NCBI GenBank assembly: GCA_024696005.1
Contig: JAILHF010000052.1
Location: 248,001-312,000, forward strand
Length of the DNA stretch: 64,000 bases
Origin: Lachnospiraceae bacterium
GTDB taxonomy: Bacteria; Bacillota; Clostridia; Lachnospirales; Lachnospiraceae
Reading direction: 5' to 3'
Part shown: one piece after another, positions 1 to 7,691 of the stretch
Position numbering within the stretch: the stretch's first letter is position 1
How the letters are laid out: every line of letters begins with the position of its first letter
Notes under the pieces: model-generated
Database searches by the model: none
What the model saw: the letters and a program-made list of their open reading frames with translations, nothing else
What the model was told of the DNA's origin: nothing
Translations under genes and position numbers: made by a program

Positions 1-1250
1 GGATGCGTGAGCAGCCATCTTGCAAGGATCACCTTCTGCTGGTTTCCGCCGCTCAAAGAACCGATCGGCGTCTCACGGCTTGCCGTTTTGATGTTCAGCG
101 CCTTGATGTATTCGTCCGCGAACGCTTCGGACTCACTGCGGCTGATGGGCTTGAAAAAGCCGTTCATGACCTGCAGGGCCAGAATGATATTCTCACGTAC
201 ACTGAGATCGGCGATGATGCCGTCGCGCTTTCTGTCCTCCGCAAGGTAACCGATGCCGTGCTTCATTGCTTCGATGGGTTTCGTGATCTTCACGGCCTCG
301 CCTTTGATCTTTACCTCACCGCCGCCTATCTTATCCGCTCCGAAGATCGCCCTCACGCTCTCGCTCCGTCCCGAACCCAGAAGCCCCGTGAAACCATTGA
401 CCTCGCCCTTGTGAATCGTAAAATCAAAGGGCAGCGCATCGCTGCTGGAAAGGGAAGATGCCTCGTAAAAGACCTCTCCGTTCTGCGTCTTTTTTTCTTC
501 ATTTTCTCCGAGGGAATTCAGTTCATCCAGTTCTTTTCCCATCATCCGGGCAACCAGCTCCACCTGGGGCAGATCTTCCGTCAGGTATTCCCCTACCAGT
601 TCCCCGTTCCGAAGGACCGTGATGCGGTCGCTCACTTCATAAACCTGCTCCAGGAAATGCGTGACAAAAATGATGCCGACGCCCTGACTTTTCAGATTCC
701 GCATCAGCTCGAACAATAGATTGACTTCTTTGTCATCCAGTGACGACGTGGGCTCATCCAGGATAAGCACCTTGCACTGCATGTCCACGGCACGCGCGAT
801 GGCAACCATCTGCTGAACGGCCAGCGAGCAGCTTCCCAGGATCTGACGGCTCCTTGCCGGGATGCCCAGGTTCCCGAGGATCTCATCCGCGCGTTTTTCG
901 TATTCCTTCTGCTTTACCAGAAGGTCTGCCCCGCGGCCGATGAACATGTTCTCGGCAACCGTCAGGTTCGGGCAGAGCGTGATCTCCTGATAAACCGTGC
1001 TGATCCCCGTATTCTGGGCATCCTGCGGCGAACGGATGACGGCCTTCTGTCCGTCCACGATGATCTCGCCCTCGTCCATCTGGTAAACACCGGTCAGGAC
1101 CTTGATCAAGGTGGATTTTCCCGCTCCGTTCTCTCCCATGAGCGCATGGATCTCTCCCTTGCGAAGGGTAAAATCAACACCGCCCAAAGCCCGGACACCG
1201 GGAAAACTCTTCTCTATGTTACGCATCTGCAGTATGACGTTATCCTGCAT
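1..1250 (-). CDS. Sugar ABC transporter ATP-binding protein (MglA/YtfR type), partial
   Basis: This protein would power import of a monosaccharide at the cytoplasmic membrane. About 416 codons are present; the family is usually near 500 residues, so the last 80-90 lie beyond the left edge. It has the double-ATPase layout of the MglA/RbsA/YtfR family: Walker A GENGAGKST at residues 39-47, a Walker B region with LDEPTSSLDD, then a second half with the degenerate P-loop GLLGSGRSE and the signature LSGGNQQKV close to the edge. The ATG at 1250 follows a strong AGGAGGGAAGG ribosome site. It lies 88 bases after the binding-protein gene, with a terminator-like hairpin between them. Permease genes are expected just outside the window. 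The exact sugar cannot be read from the sequence. Confidence 0.93.
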   Translation of the reverse strand, partial: MQDNVILQMRNIEKSFPGVRALGGVDFTLRKGEIHALMGENGAGKSTLIKVLTGVYQMDEGEIIVDGQKAVIRSPQDAQNTGISTVYQEITLCPNLTVAENMFIGRGADLLVKQKEYEKRADEILGNLGIPARSRQILGSCSLAVQQMVAIARAVDMQCKVLILDEPTSSLDDKEVNLLFELMRNLKSQGVGIIFVTHFLEQVYEVSDRITVLRNGELVGEYLTEDLPQVELVARMMGKELDELNSLGENEEKKTQNGEVFYEASSLSSSDALPFDFTIHKGEVNGFTGLLGSGRSESVRAIFGADKIGGGEVKIKGEAVKITKPIEAMKHGIGYLAEDRKRDGIIADLSVRENIILALQVMNGFFKPISRSESEAFADEYIKALNIKTASRETPIGSLSGGNQQKVILARWLLTH

Positions 1251-1265
1251 TTCCTTCCCTCCTGT

Positions 1266-1313
1266 CTAAAAGGCGCAGCTGAAACTGCCTGTTACGTACA
1301 GCTCAGCTGCGCC
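1266..1313 (-). terminator. Terminator-like hairpin between binding-protein and ATPase genes
   Basis: On the minus strand an 11-bp perfect stem (arms 1303-1313 and 1272-1282, GGCGCAGCTGA with TCAGCTGCGCC) encloses a 20-base loop and is followed by TTTTAG. It sits between two genes of one operon, so I read it as an attenuator or mRNA-stabilising 3' structure that lets the binding protein be made in excess, not as a full terminator. Confidence 0.6.
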
Positions 1314-1338
1314 GATCGGTCAGCATTTCATTCGATTC

Positions 1339-2340
1339 TTATTCGCCCAATCCGTAAGTGTCGATGTCGGCCTGGGTGATGTTCTTGGCGTCAAAGCCCT
1401 TCTCCTCGTTGATGATCTTCTTGGAGGAAGCGGTGGTCTTGCCCTGGATCAGATCGCTGATGATCTGTGCCTGGAAAGGACTGCACTGTCCGTCATAGTT
1501 CCACTGCTTTGCAAGAAGCTCTCTGAGTGCCCACTTGTTGCAGTCAAAGCCCATCACGATAACCTTGCCGTCCACACCGTGGGTGATGCCGTGCTCGTCG
1601 AGTGCAGCTACAGCACCCTTAGCCATGCCGTCGTTCTCAGCGTAGATCACGTTGAAGTCGTCGCCGCTGTTGATAACGGATTCCACGATGTTCTTGGCTT
1701 CCGCTTCGTCCCAGGTAGCGGTCTGCTGAATGACCTTCGTCATCTTGCCGGATGCGAACTGCTCATCAAGGGCAGCGGTACGTCCGATCTGTGCGTCGGA
1801 ACCCATTGCGCCCTGGATATGGATGACCTTGTACTCGGGCAGGTTCTGAGCCAGCAGCCAGTCAACTGCGGTCTTTCCTTCTGCGCTCATGTCGGATACG
1901 ACCGCCGCCTCGTAAAGGCTCTCATCCACGTCGATCATGCGGTCGAAGAGATAAACCTTGATACCTGCTTCCTTAGCGCTCTTGAGGACCTCGTCCCAGC
2001 CGGTGGTCTCGGCTGCGGAGATCAGGAGGTAGTCAACGCCTTCGGTGATGAAACCCTGTGCTGCCTGAAGCTGGTCGTCATTCTTCAGACTGTAAGCGGT
2101 CTTCAGATCGTAGCCGTTCTCCTTCGAGAAAACAGCTTCCATGTCCTTCACGTTTGCTTCGCGGTAACCGGACTCCGAAGGGGGATTATTTACCACGCCC
2201 ACCTTGATGGTGCCGCCGGAGCTCGTGCCGCCTGCCGGGGCGGTATCCCCGCCGGTGCTCCCACCGCCATTGGTGCAGCCGCCGAATACCATGCTCATCG
2301 CAAGCACACCGGTCAGTAACAATGCTTTTAACCTTTTCAT
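1339..2340 (-). CDS. Sugar ABC transporter substrate-binding lipoprotein (YtfQ/RbsB family)
   Basis: A membrane-anchored extracellular receptor that delivers a sugar to the ABC transporter. The 333-residue product starts MKRLKALLL, followed by a hydrophobic stretch and a lipobox ending FGGC, then a Gly/Ser-rich linker typical of Gram-positive lipoproteins. The mature part matches the type I periplasmic-binding fold: a VGVVNN first strand, TGWDEVL, AGIKVYLFDR and a late ISDLIQGK segment resemble YtfQ-like pentose/galactofuranose binders. The ATG at 2340 was chosen because AAGGAG lies 8-9 bases upstream and it begins the signal peptide; an upstream in-frame start would add 17 residues. It is followed by the ATPase gene. 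Ligand specificity is not visible. Confidence 0.92.
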   Translation of the reverse strand: MKRLKALLLTGVLAMSMVFGGCTNGGGSTGGDTAPAGGTSSGGTIKVGVVNNPPSESGYREANVKDMEAVFSKENGYDLKTAYSLKNDDQLQAAQGFITEGVDYLLISAAETTGWDEVLKSAKEAGIKVYLFDRMIDVDESLYEAAVVSDMSAEGKTAVDWLLAQNLPEYKVIHIQGAMGSDAQIGRTAALDEQFASGKMTKVIQQTATWDEAEAKNIVESVINSGDDFNVIYAENDGMAKGAVAALDEHGITHGVDGKVIVMGFDCNKWALRELLAKQWNYDGQCSPFQAQIISDLIQGKTTASSKKIINEEKGFDAKNITQADIDTYGLGE

Positions 2341-2386
2341 ATTCCACTCTCCTTCTTTCGTTTGTGCAGACTTATCGTCTGAACCT

Positions 2387-2415
2387 ATCATAGCTCAGAA
2401 GGACCATGGGGTAAA
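2387..2415 (-). promoter_or_regulatory. Candidate promoter of the sugar ABC transporter operon
   Basis: On the minus strand TTTACC (2410-2415) and TATGAT (2387-2392) are separated by 17 bases, upstream of the binding-protein gene and downstream of the response-regulator gene. The poor -35 fits an activator-dependent promoter. Two copies of GTTTTGA (plus-strand 2425-2431 and 2481-2487) lie just upstream and could be regulator half-sites; that is speculative. Confidence 0.45.
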
Positions 2416-2448
2416 TCAAGCATCGTTTTGACATGGTTGAATATCATA

Positions 2449-2462
2449 CCGCGTTTCCGCGG
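2449..2462 (-). other. Small GNRA-type hairpin after the response-regulator gene
   Basis: CCGCG-GAAA-CGCGG on the minus strand forms a 5-bp stem with a GAAA tetraloop just after the response-regulator stop codon. No T-run follows, so it is more likely a transcript-end stabiliser than an intrinsic terminator. Confidence 0.35.
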
Positions 2463-2492
2463 CAGGATCCCAAACGGTTTGTTTTGATCCTG

Positions 2493-3752
2493 TTACGGTT
2501 GATTTTGATACTGCGCCCGATATTCCGAGGGCGTAAGACCTGTGTTTTTCTTGAAGATATAACTGAAATAGTGAGAATCGTTGTAACCGACCTCCCGGGC
2601 GATCTGGGAGCTCTTCGTTGCGGTTTCCCGAAGCAGTTCTTTCGCCTTGTTCAGGCGCAGATAGATCAGATACTCGGTAAAGGTCTGGCCGTTCTGCTGG
2701 GAAAATACGGTGGAAAACCTGCTCTTGCTCATGTTCACCGCGTTTGCGACATCCTGAAGCATCAGGTTCGGATTCGTGTAATTCTGGGACATGTAGAGCT
2801 TGGCCTCCCCGATGATGGCCGAGACCTGCGAATCGTCAGCCACATCCCCCATCTCCCGCACGCCCAGTATCATCGTCTGCTCCTCCTTGCGCTCGACCAG
2901 AAGATGCCGGATATGCCTGGCCGTCTTAAAACTGCGGTAGATCTCTTCCGGCGTTTCCACGATGTCGCCGATCCCGATGCGGATCGCTTCGCATTCGCAG
3001 CGTTCCAGCTCGCGTGCCAGCGACGAGGAAAAGCCATAGGCCATTTCTTCCGCGTCTTCCTGCGTATTTCCCAGGACCAAAAGCCTCGTTCCCGTCCGGC
3101 TGGACGAAGTGTGCACGATGCCGCCGCTGGTCTCGGCCAGGGAAGATGCCGCTTCCTGCCCGGTCCCGATGGGTGTGAACGCCGCATCCACAACGGCATA
3201 AAAAGGAGAAGGAACGGGACAGCCCATGCCCGCAAGCTCCCTGATCACGTTTCCGGCATCCTCCTCCGCCGATTCATCCGAAAAAAGCGAGCCGATCAGC
3301 TTCTCCTTCAGGAACTTTCCGCCGCTCTCCATCCGCGCCCGCAGGCTGGCCGCGTGTTCCAGCGCCTTGCGCTCCTCCAGGATCTGTCCGCTCACCTTGT
3401 CAAGGACCGTGCGCAGATCCGTGGCATTGATCGGCTTCAGCAGGTATTCCCGCACGCCAAGCTGGATGCACTGGCGCGCATATTCAAACTCGTCGTAGCC
3501 GCTCAGGACGATGATCCCGATCCAGGGCATCTGGGTGCAGAGCGTTCTGCAGAGCTCCAACCCGTCCATGAAGGGCATGCGGATATCCGTGATCACGATA
3601 TCCGGGTTGGTATCCCGTATCATCGGAAGCGCCATCTCCCCGTCCGGGGCCTCCCCCACCAGGGTATAGGGCGTCTCCTCCCAGGGGAAGGATTCGCGTA
3701 TGCCTTCCCTTACCACGATCTCATCATCAGCCAGAAATACTTTCATGTTCAT
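2493..3752 (-). CDS. Response regulator with AraC-type DNA-binding domain (YesN family)
   Basis: A cytoplasmic transcription factor, probably activating the sugar transporter genes that follow it. Residues 1-120 are a receiver domain with the acidic pair D9-D10, the phospho-acceptor D56 (VITDIRMP) and K106 (LKPI). A middle region of about 180 residues resembles the linker of YesN-type regulators. The last 100 residues are an AraC/XylS double helix-turn-helix ending near GYNDSHYFSYIFKK. ATG at 3752 and ATG at 3746 are both possible starts; GAGGAG lies 4 or 10 bases upstream respectively. The gene overlaps the end of the histidine kinase gene by 26 bases, so the pair is probably translationally coupled. 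Confidence 0.92.
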   Translation of the reverse strand: MNMKVFLADDEIVVREGIRESFPWEETPYTLVGEAPDGEMALPMIRDTNPDIVITDIRMPFMDGLELCRTLCTQMPWIGIIVLSGYDEFEYARQCIQLGVREYLLKPINATDLRTVLDKVSGQILEERKALEHAASLRARMESGGKFLKEKLIGSLFSDESAEEDAGNVIRELAGMGCPVPSPFYAVVDAAFTPIGTGQEAASSLAETSGGIVHTSSSRTGTRLLVLGNTQEDAEEMAYGFSSSLARELERCECEAIRIGIGDIVETPEEIYRSFKTARHIRHLLVERKEEQTMILGVREMGDVADDSQVSAIIGEAKLYMSQNYTNPNLMLQDVANAVNMSKSRFSTVFSQQNGQTFTEYLIYLRLNKAKELLRETATKSSQIAREVGYNDSHYFSYIFKKNTGLTPSEYRAQYQNQP

Positions 3753-5196
3753 CGATCTCCTCACGCGTCCTGCAGGGCACCCGGAAGCTCACCTCGGTGC
3801 CTTCCGCCCCGCTCTTGATCATCAGGCCTTCCGGCCGGTTATAATACAGACGGATCCGCATGTTCACATTCACCAGGCCGAAACCGCCGCCGCCGACACT
3901 CACGCTGGGCTGCCCCTTCTTCATCCGCTCGTTCAGCTCCTCCAGCTGTTCTGCGCTCATGCCGGCCCCGGTATCCTGCACGGAAAATTCCAGCTCCCCG
4001 TTTTCCAGTTCCCTTCCGGAAACCCGTATCCTGCCACCGCCGCGCTTGATCTTGATCCCGTGATACAGGGCATTTTCCACCAGGGGCTGCAAAAGAAGCT
4101 TCAGGATATAGCGATCCCCGATCTCGTCGGGGATGTCGATCTCGTAACGCAAGATATCGCGGTAGCGCGTCTGCTGGATCTTCAGATAGCCTTCGATGTG
4201 TTTCTTCTCCTGGCTGATGGGGATCCAGTCCGCACCGGAAGACAGGCTGATGCGGAAGAAATCGCTTAAGGCGCTGGTCAGCTGGATGACCTCATCCTTC
4301 TCGCCGGCCTCCGCCTTCCAGACGATGGCATCCAGGGTATTATATAAGAAATGGGGATTGATCTGGGCCTGGAGCGTCCTTAGTTCGGCCTTTCGCAGTT
4401 TCTTGCCGTCCTGGGTGCTCTTGTACATCATCTCTTCCAGGCGGTCCGCCATGGTATTTACCTGGAGGGTAAGGTTTCTTAGCTCCGTCACATCCGTATC
4501 CGTAAGCCTTGCATCCAGTGTCCCCTCCGCCAGCAGCGCGGTGACCTCTTCCAGACGGTCGATGGGGCGTTTGACAAAGCGGGCGGTGGCCTTCACGCTC
4601 CGCCTTTTATACCACACGGCGGCGATCACGATCAGGATCTCGATGGCGGCCGTCACGATGATGACGACCCACAGCCCGGCGCTCATGCGCGCTGCGGACT
4701 TGATCTCACCCGCTATGTACTCGTTCAGCATGCTGTCCACAAGGGACGCGACCCCGCGCACCTCGGCAAGGATCTCTTCGTTTTCCACCACGGGGACCTG
4801 CTCCGTGATATTGTCCCGGATATGATCCACATAGGTTTCGAGCGTCTGCATCGTGCGGGCGGCAACGATCAGGGACAGGCTGTTTTCCTGCCCGCTCCTC
4901 TCCACGATGTATTCGATGGTGGAATCCACCTCGTGCATCTTCGGATAGATGCCGCTCTCCCGGACGGTTTCCTGTCCGCTCACGATGTTCCAGGCGCTGC
5001 CCGGGATCTCCTCCGCCACCACGGTCTTCAGATCGGTGATGGTCTCCATGCGCACGATGGAGCTGTGATATTTCCAGGCATAGAAGAGCATCAGCAAAAG
5101 GCTGATGATGATCGGAAATACCAGCAGCATGACCAGCTTATGGCTCAGGTCGTTGATCCGCCCGAGTATGCTTTTTTCCTTCTTGATCCTCTCCAT
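3727..5196 (-). CDS. Sensor histidine kinase, YesM/LytS type
   Basis: Membrane sensor kinase partnered with the downstream response regulator. The 489-residue chain has two membrane segments (about 20-40 and 175-196) flanking an extracytoplasmic loop of about 135 residues, a HAMP segment (about 200-256), the His_kinase dimerisation motif QINPHFLYNT with the probable phospho-acceptor H282, and an ATPase domain with LLQPLVENALYHG, DTGAGM and GGFGLVNV motifs. ATG at 5196 was chosen; a TTG at 5205 overlapping the upstream stop codon is an alternative. The order binding lipoprotein, kinase, regulator, transporter matches clostridial systems in which a sugar-binding protein controls a LytS-type kinase. 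The signal is inferred, not seen. Confidence 0.92.
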   Translation of the reverse strand: MERIKKEKSILGRINDLSHKLVMLLVFPIIISLLLMLFYAWKYHSSIVRMETITDLKTVVAEEIPGSAWNIVSGQETVRESGIYPKMHEVDSTIEYIVERSGQENSLSLIVAARTMQTLETYVDHIRDNITEQVPVVENEEILAEVRGVASLVDSMLNEYIAGEIKSAARMSAGLWVVIIVTAAIEILIVIAAVWYKRRSVKATARFVKRPIDRLEEVTALLAEGTLDARLTDTDVTELRNLTLQVNTMADRLEEMMYKSTQDGKKLRKAELRTLQAQINPHFLYNTLDAIVWKAEAGEKDEVIQLTSALSDFFRISLSSGADWIPISQEKKHIEGYLKIQQTRYRDILRYEIDIPDEIGDRYILKLLLQPLVENALYHGIKIKRGGGRIRVSGRELENGELEFSVQDTGAGMSAEQLEELNERMKKGQPSVSVGGGGFGLVNVNMRIRLYYNRPEGLMIKSGAEGTEVSFRVPCRTREEIDEHESISG

Positions 5197-5201
5197 CCGC
5201 C

Positions 5202-6254
5202 TCAATATCCTCTCGGAGGGATCTCCGAAGTGTCCTGTTCGTCACTGAAAACCTGCTCTTCGGGATGGATCACGGTACTGACGCTCAGCCCGGCTTTCAG
5301 CCGGTAGGCGGTTTCCATCAGCTCCCGCCCCAGCTTCGGGGTGCATTCCACGACGCAGTTGATCCGTCCTTCCTTCAGAACATCGATGGCCTTCTGCCCG
5401 CCGTCTATGGAGATGATGATCATGTCCTCCCCGGGAAGATAGCCCGCCTCTTCGATCTCGGGCAATGCTCCCAGCGTCATCTCGTCGTTGTGGCTGAACA
5501 CCACGTCGATCCCGTCTCCGTATTCTTCCAACAGAGCACGCATGCATTCGGCCCCGCGGCTTTTCAGAAAGTCCCCGTCGATGCTCTTTAAGACCGTCAT
5601 GCGTTCGTCGCCGGCGATGGCGTCCATGAAGCCCGCCTGGCGCTGGAGCATGGGCGTGGAATTCTCCGTGCCCGTGATCTCCACGATGTTCACCCGGTTC
5701 ATGCTCAGGCTGTCCGCTTTCCGGATCAGGTACTCCCCTGCCATGACGCCTTCCTTATAAAAGTCCGCCCCGATCACACAGCTGGTCAGGCCTTCCTTCT
5801 GCGTGCTGATGTCACGGTCCACGAGGATCACCGGAATGCCGGCATTCTTCGCCTCCAGGAGCACATTATCCCAGCCGTCCTCCACGATGGGCGAAAAGGC
5901 GATCACATCCACCTTATAGGCGATAAAGCGGCGGATGGCCGCGATCTGGTTTTCCTGCTTCTGGTTCGCGTTTTCCAGCATCAGGCTGACATCGAATTTG
6001 GCCGCCTGATCCTCGATATCACGGGTATTGCCGATGCGCCAGGCGCTTTCCGAGCCTATCTGGCTGAAGCCCAGCAACAGCTTGGGCGCGTTATCCTGTT
6101 CCGCAGCCTTTTCGCAGCCGCCCACCGCAAAGATCAGCAGCAGGAGCGGCAGGATGCGAAGGAGCGACCATGCAAAAAAGGAACAACGCCGCTGCTCCTC
6201 TTTTGCCACATCCCTGCTGTTTTTCGGACTGTTTTTTCTCTTAAGCCACGTCAT
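5202..6254 (-). CDS. Sugar-binding lipoprotein, probable sensor partner of the kinase (XylFII-like)
   Basis: A 350-residue type I periplasmic-binding protein with clear YtfQ-like motifs (GFSQIGSESAWR, ANQKQENQI, IPVILVDRD). It is not next to permease genes; it sits directly before the histidine kinase, one base or so apart. In Clostridium, a membrane-tethered xylose-binding protein (XylFII) docks on LytS to control a YesN-type regulator, so I infer a similar sensor role. A hydrophobic segment ending AVGGC gives a lipobox, but about 45 residues precede it, which is long for a signal peptide. The true start is uncertain: ATG 6254 (GGGAG 12 bases upstream) is preferred to ATG 6281. Either start overlaps the end of the dehydrogenase gene. 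Confidence 0.85.
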   Translation of the reverse strand: MTWLKRKNSPKNSRDVAKEEQRRCSFFAWSLLRILPLLLLIFAVGGCEKAAEQDNAPKLLLGFSQIGSESAWRIGNTRDIEDQAAKFDVSLMLENANQKQENQIAAIRRFIAYKVDVIAFSPIVEDGWDNVLLEAKNAGIPVILVDRDISTQKEGLTSCVIGADFYKEGVMAGEYLIRKADSLSMNRVNIVEITGTENSTPMLQRQAGFMDAIAGDERMTVLKSIDGDFLKSRGAECMRALLEEYGDGIDVVFSHNDEMTLGALPEIEEAGYLPGEDMIIISIDGGQKAIDVLKEGRINCVVECTPKLGRELMETAYRLKAGLSVSTVIHPEEQVFSDEQDTSEIPPRGY

Positions 6255-7227
6255 TTCCGGTACGTTCTCCCGCTTTTGCATCCGTCAGGTTCTTAAGAGT
6301 CGTTTCCGCGATCGCTTCCAGCGCTTCCATGGTGTAAAAGCCCTGGTGCGACGTGATCATCACATTCGGGAAGCTTAAAAGCCTGGCCGTCACGGAATGG
6401 GCCATGATCTCGTCCGAGCGGTCCTCGTAAACATTTCCGGTCTCTTCCTCGTATACGTCCAGTCCCACCCCGAGGAACTTGTTCAGACGTATCCCCTCGA
6501 TCAGCTCGTCCGTATCCACGAGCGCTCCGCGGGAGGTATTGACCAGGATCACGCCGTCCTTCATCTTTTTGATGCTCTCGATGTTGATCATATGATAGGT
6601 GGAATCCAGCAAAGGGCAGTGCAGGGAGATCAGGTCGCTCTGCGCCAGAAGCTCATCCAGGCTGACGTATTCCACAAAATCCAAGGAAGGATTGGGGTAC
6701 ATGTCGTAGCCGATCACCCGCATGCCGAAGCCGCGGCAGATCCTTGCCATGGCAGCACCGATCTTTCCGGTCCCCACGATGCCGGCGGTCTTGTGATAGA
6801 AATTCACGCCCCGCAGGCCTTTTAAGCTGTAATCGTTTTCCCTTACCTTATTGTAAGCCTTGTACAGCCGACGGTTAACGGCCAGGGCCAGGCCCATTGC
6901 CAGTTCCGCGACCGCCTCGGGTGAATAGCCCGGCACGATCTTGACCGTGATCCCCAGCTCTTTCGCCTTTTCCACATCCACGTTGTTGTAACCCGCGCAG
7001 CGCATCAGCACGACGGAAACGCCCTTCTCCTTCAGGATCGCCAGGGTCTCGGCTCCCACATCCGCGCTCACGAACGCGCAGATCGCATCATAGCCTTCGG
7101 CCAGGGCAGCGGTGCGGGGCTCCAGTTCATGTTCGATGTAATCGATGGTGATCCCGGGGAATCGCTCCAGAACAGGGTCAAAAGACTTGCGGTCGTAGAT
7201 CTTTGCGGCATAGAACAACAGTCTCAT
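6241..7227 (-). CDS. ldhA: D-2-hydroxyacid dehydrogenase, D-lactate dehydrogenase type
   Basis: Reduces pyruvate to D-lactate with NADH, a fermentative end reaction in the cytosol. The 328-residue length and motifs match the E. coli LdhA subfamily: NAD-binding GIVGTGKIG, the substrate Arg in NTSRGALVDT, the Glu of the catalytic relay in DVYEEE, and the catalytic His in ITSHQGFYT. The MRCAGYNNVD segment is also typical of D-LDH. The ATG at 7227 has a strong AAGGAGGGAGACAAG ribosome site. It follows a 72-codon gene by 15 bases and overlaps the sugar-sensor lipoprotein gene, so it appears co-transcribed with the sensor genes. Another 2-hydroxyacid substrate is possible. Confidence 0.93.
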   Translation of the reverse strand: MRLLFYAAKIYDRKSFDPVLERFPGITIDYIEHELEPRTAALAEGYDAICAFVSADVGAETLAILKEKGVSVVLMRCAGYNNVDVEKAKELGITVKIVPGYSPEAVAELAMGLALAVNRRLYKAYNKVRENDYSLKGLRGVNFYHKTAGIVGTGKIGAAMARICRGFGMRVIGYDMYPNPSLDFVEYVSLDELLAQSDLISLHCPLLDSTYHMINIESIKKMKDGVILVNTSRGALVDTDELIEGIRLNKFLGVGLDVYEEETGNVYEDRSDEIMAHSVTARLLSFPNVMITSHQGFYTMEALEAIAETTLKNLTDAKAGERTGNDVA

Positions 7228-7242
7228 CTTGTCTCCCTCCTT

Positions 7243-7461
7243 TTACGGCATATCCTTTAAATGAAGATCCGAATACATATCCAGCTCTCCGACCATGCGG
7301 GTGGCATCCCGGCCGTAGATCCTGCAGCAGCTGTGGGAGACCTTCTCCGCTTCCTCCTGTTCACTGTCATACTCCACGCTCATGCGGACGCTTCCGTTTT
7401 CCACCTCGGCATCCAGACGCGCCATGACCGCTTCGATCAGTTCCCGGTTTGCTTCTTCCAT
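7243..7461 (-). CDS. Small acidic protein of unknown function (72 aa)
   Basis: I do not recognise this family. The product is 72 residues, rich in Glu and Asp, with a probable amphipathic helix at residues 1-20, a strand-like segment near SVRMSVEYD and a pair of adjacent cysteines (HSCCRIYG). There is no signal peptide or membrane segment. It is judged real because of a very strong GGGAGGTGAT ribosome site before ATG 7461 and its position 15 bases ahead of the lactate dehydrogenase gene in the same direction. It would be the first gene of that transcript. Confidence 0.65.
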   Translation of the reverse strand: MEEANRELIEAVMARLDAEVENGSVRMSVEYDSEQEEAEKVSHSCCRIYGRDATRMVGELDMYSDLHLKDMP

Positions 7462-7578
7462 GGCAGATCACCTCCCGTTGTTGGTTTCGATACTGTGAAA
7501 ATTGTACCATAAATCCCCCTCTCCCGCCACCGCTTTTTATGACAAATCCTAATTTATCCCATCCTTGCACGAAAAGCA

Positions 7579-7607
7579 TTGCGTAATCGGATTCTCTGTT
7601 GTATACT
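7579..7607 (+). promoter_or_regulatory. Promoter of the RND exporter gene
   Basis: TTGCGT (7579-7584) and TATACT (7602-7607) are 17 bases apart, 85 bases before the exporter start. The sequence fits a sigma-A promoter well. Confidence 0.7.
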
Positions 7608-7691
7608 GTGCTATGTGTTTTTCGGGGGGGAACGAGAGCAGCCGGTGTCAGAAACAAGCAGGCCGTTTCCGCGGTCCGGGAGATATGAATT

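Noticed and set aside
2433-3818. Plus-strand frame of about 460 codons opposite the response regulator
   Set aside because: Antisense shadow of a confidently identified regulator gene; His/Arg-rich composition typical of shadows.
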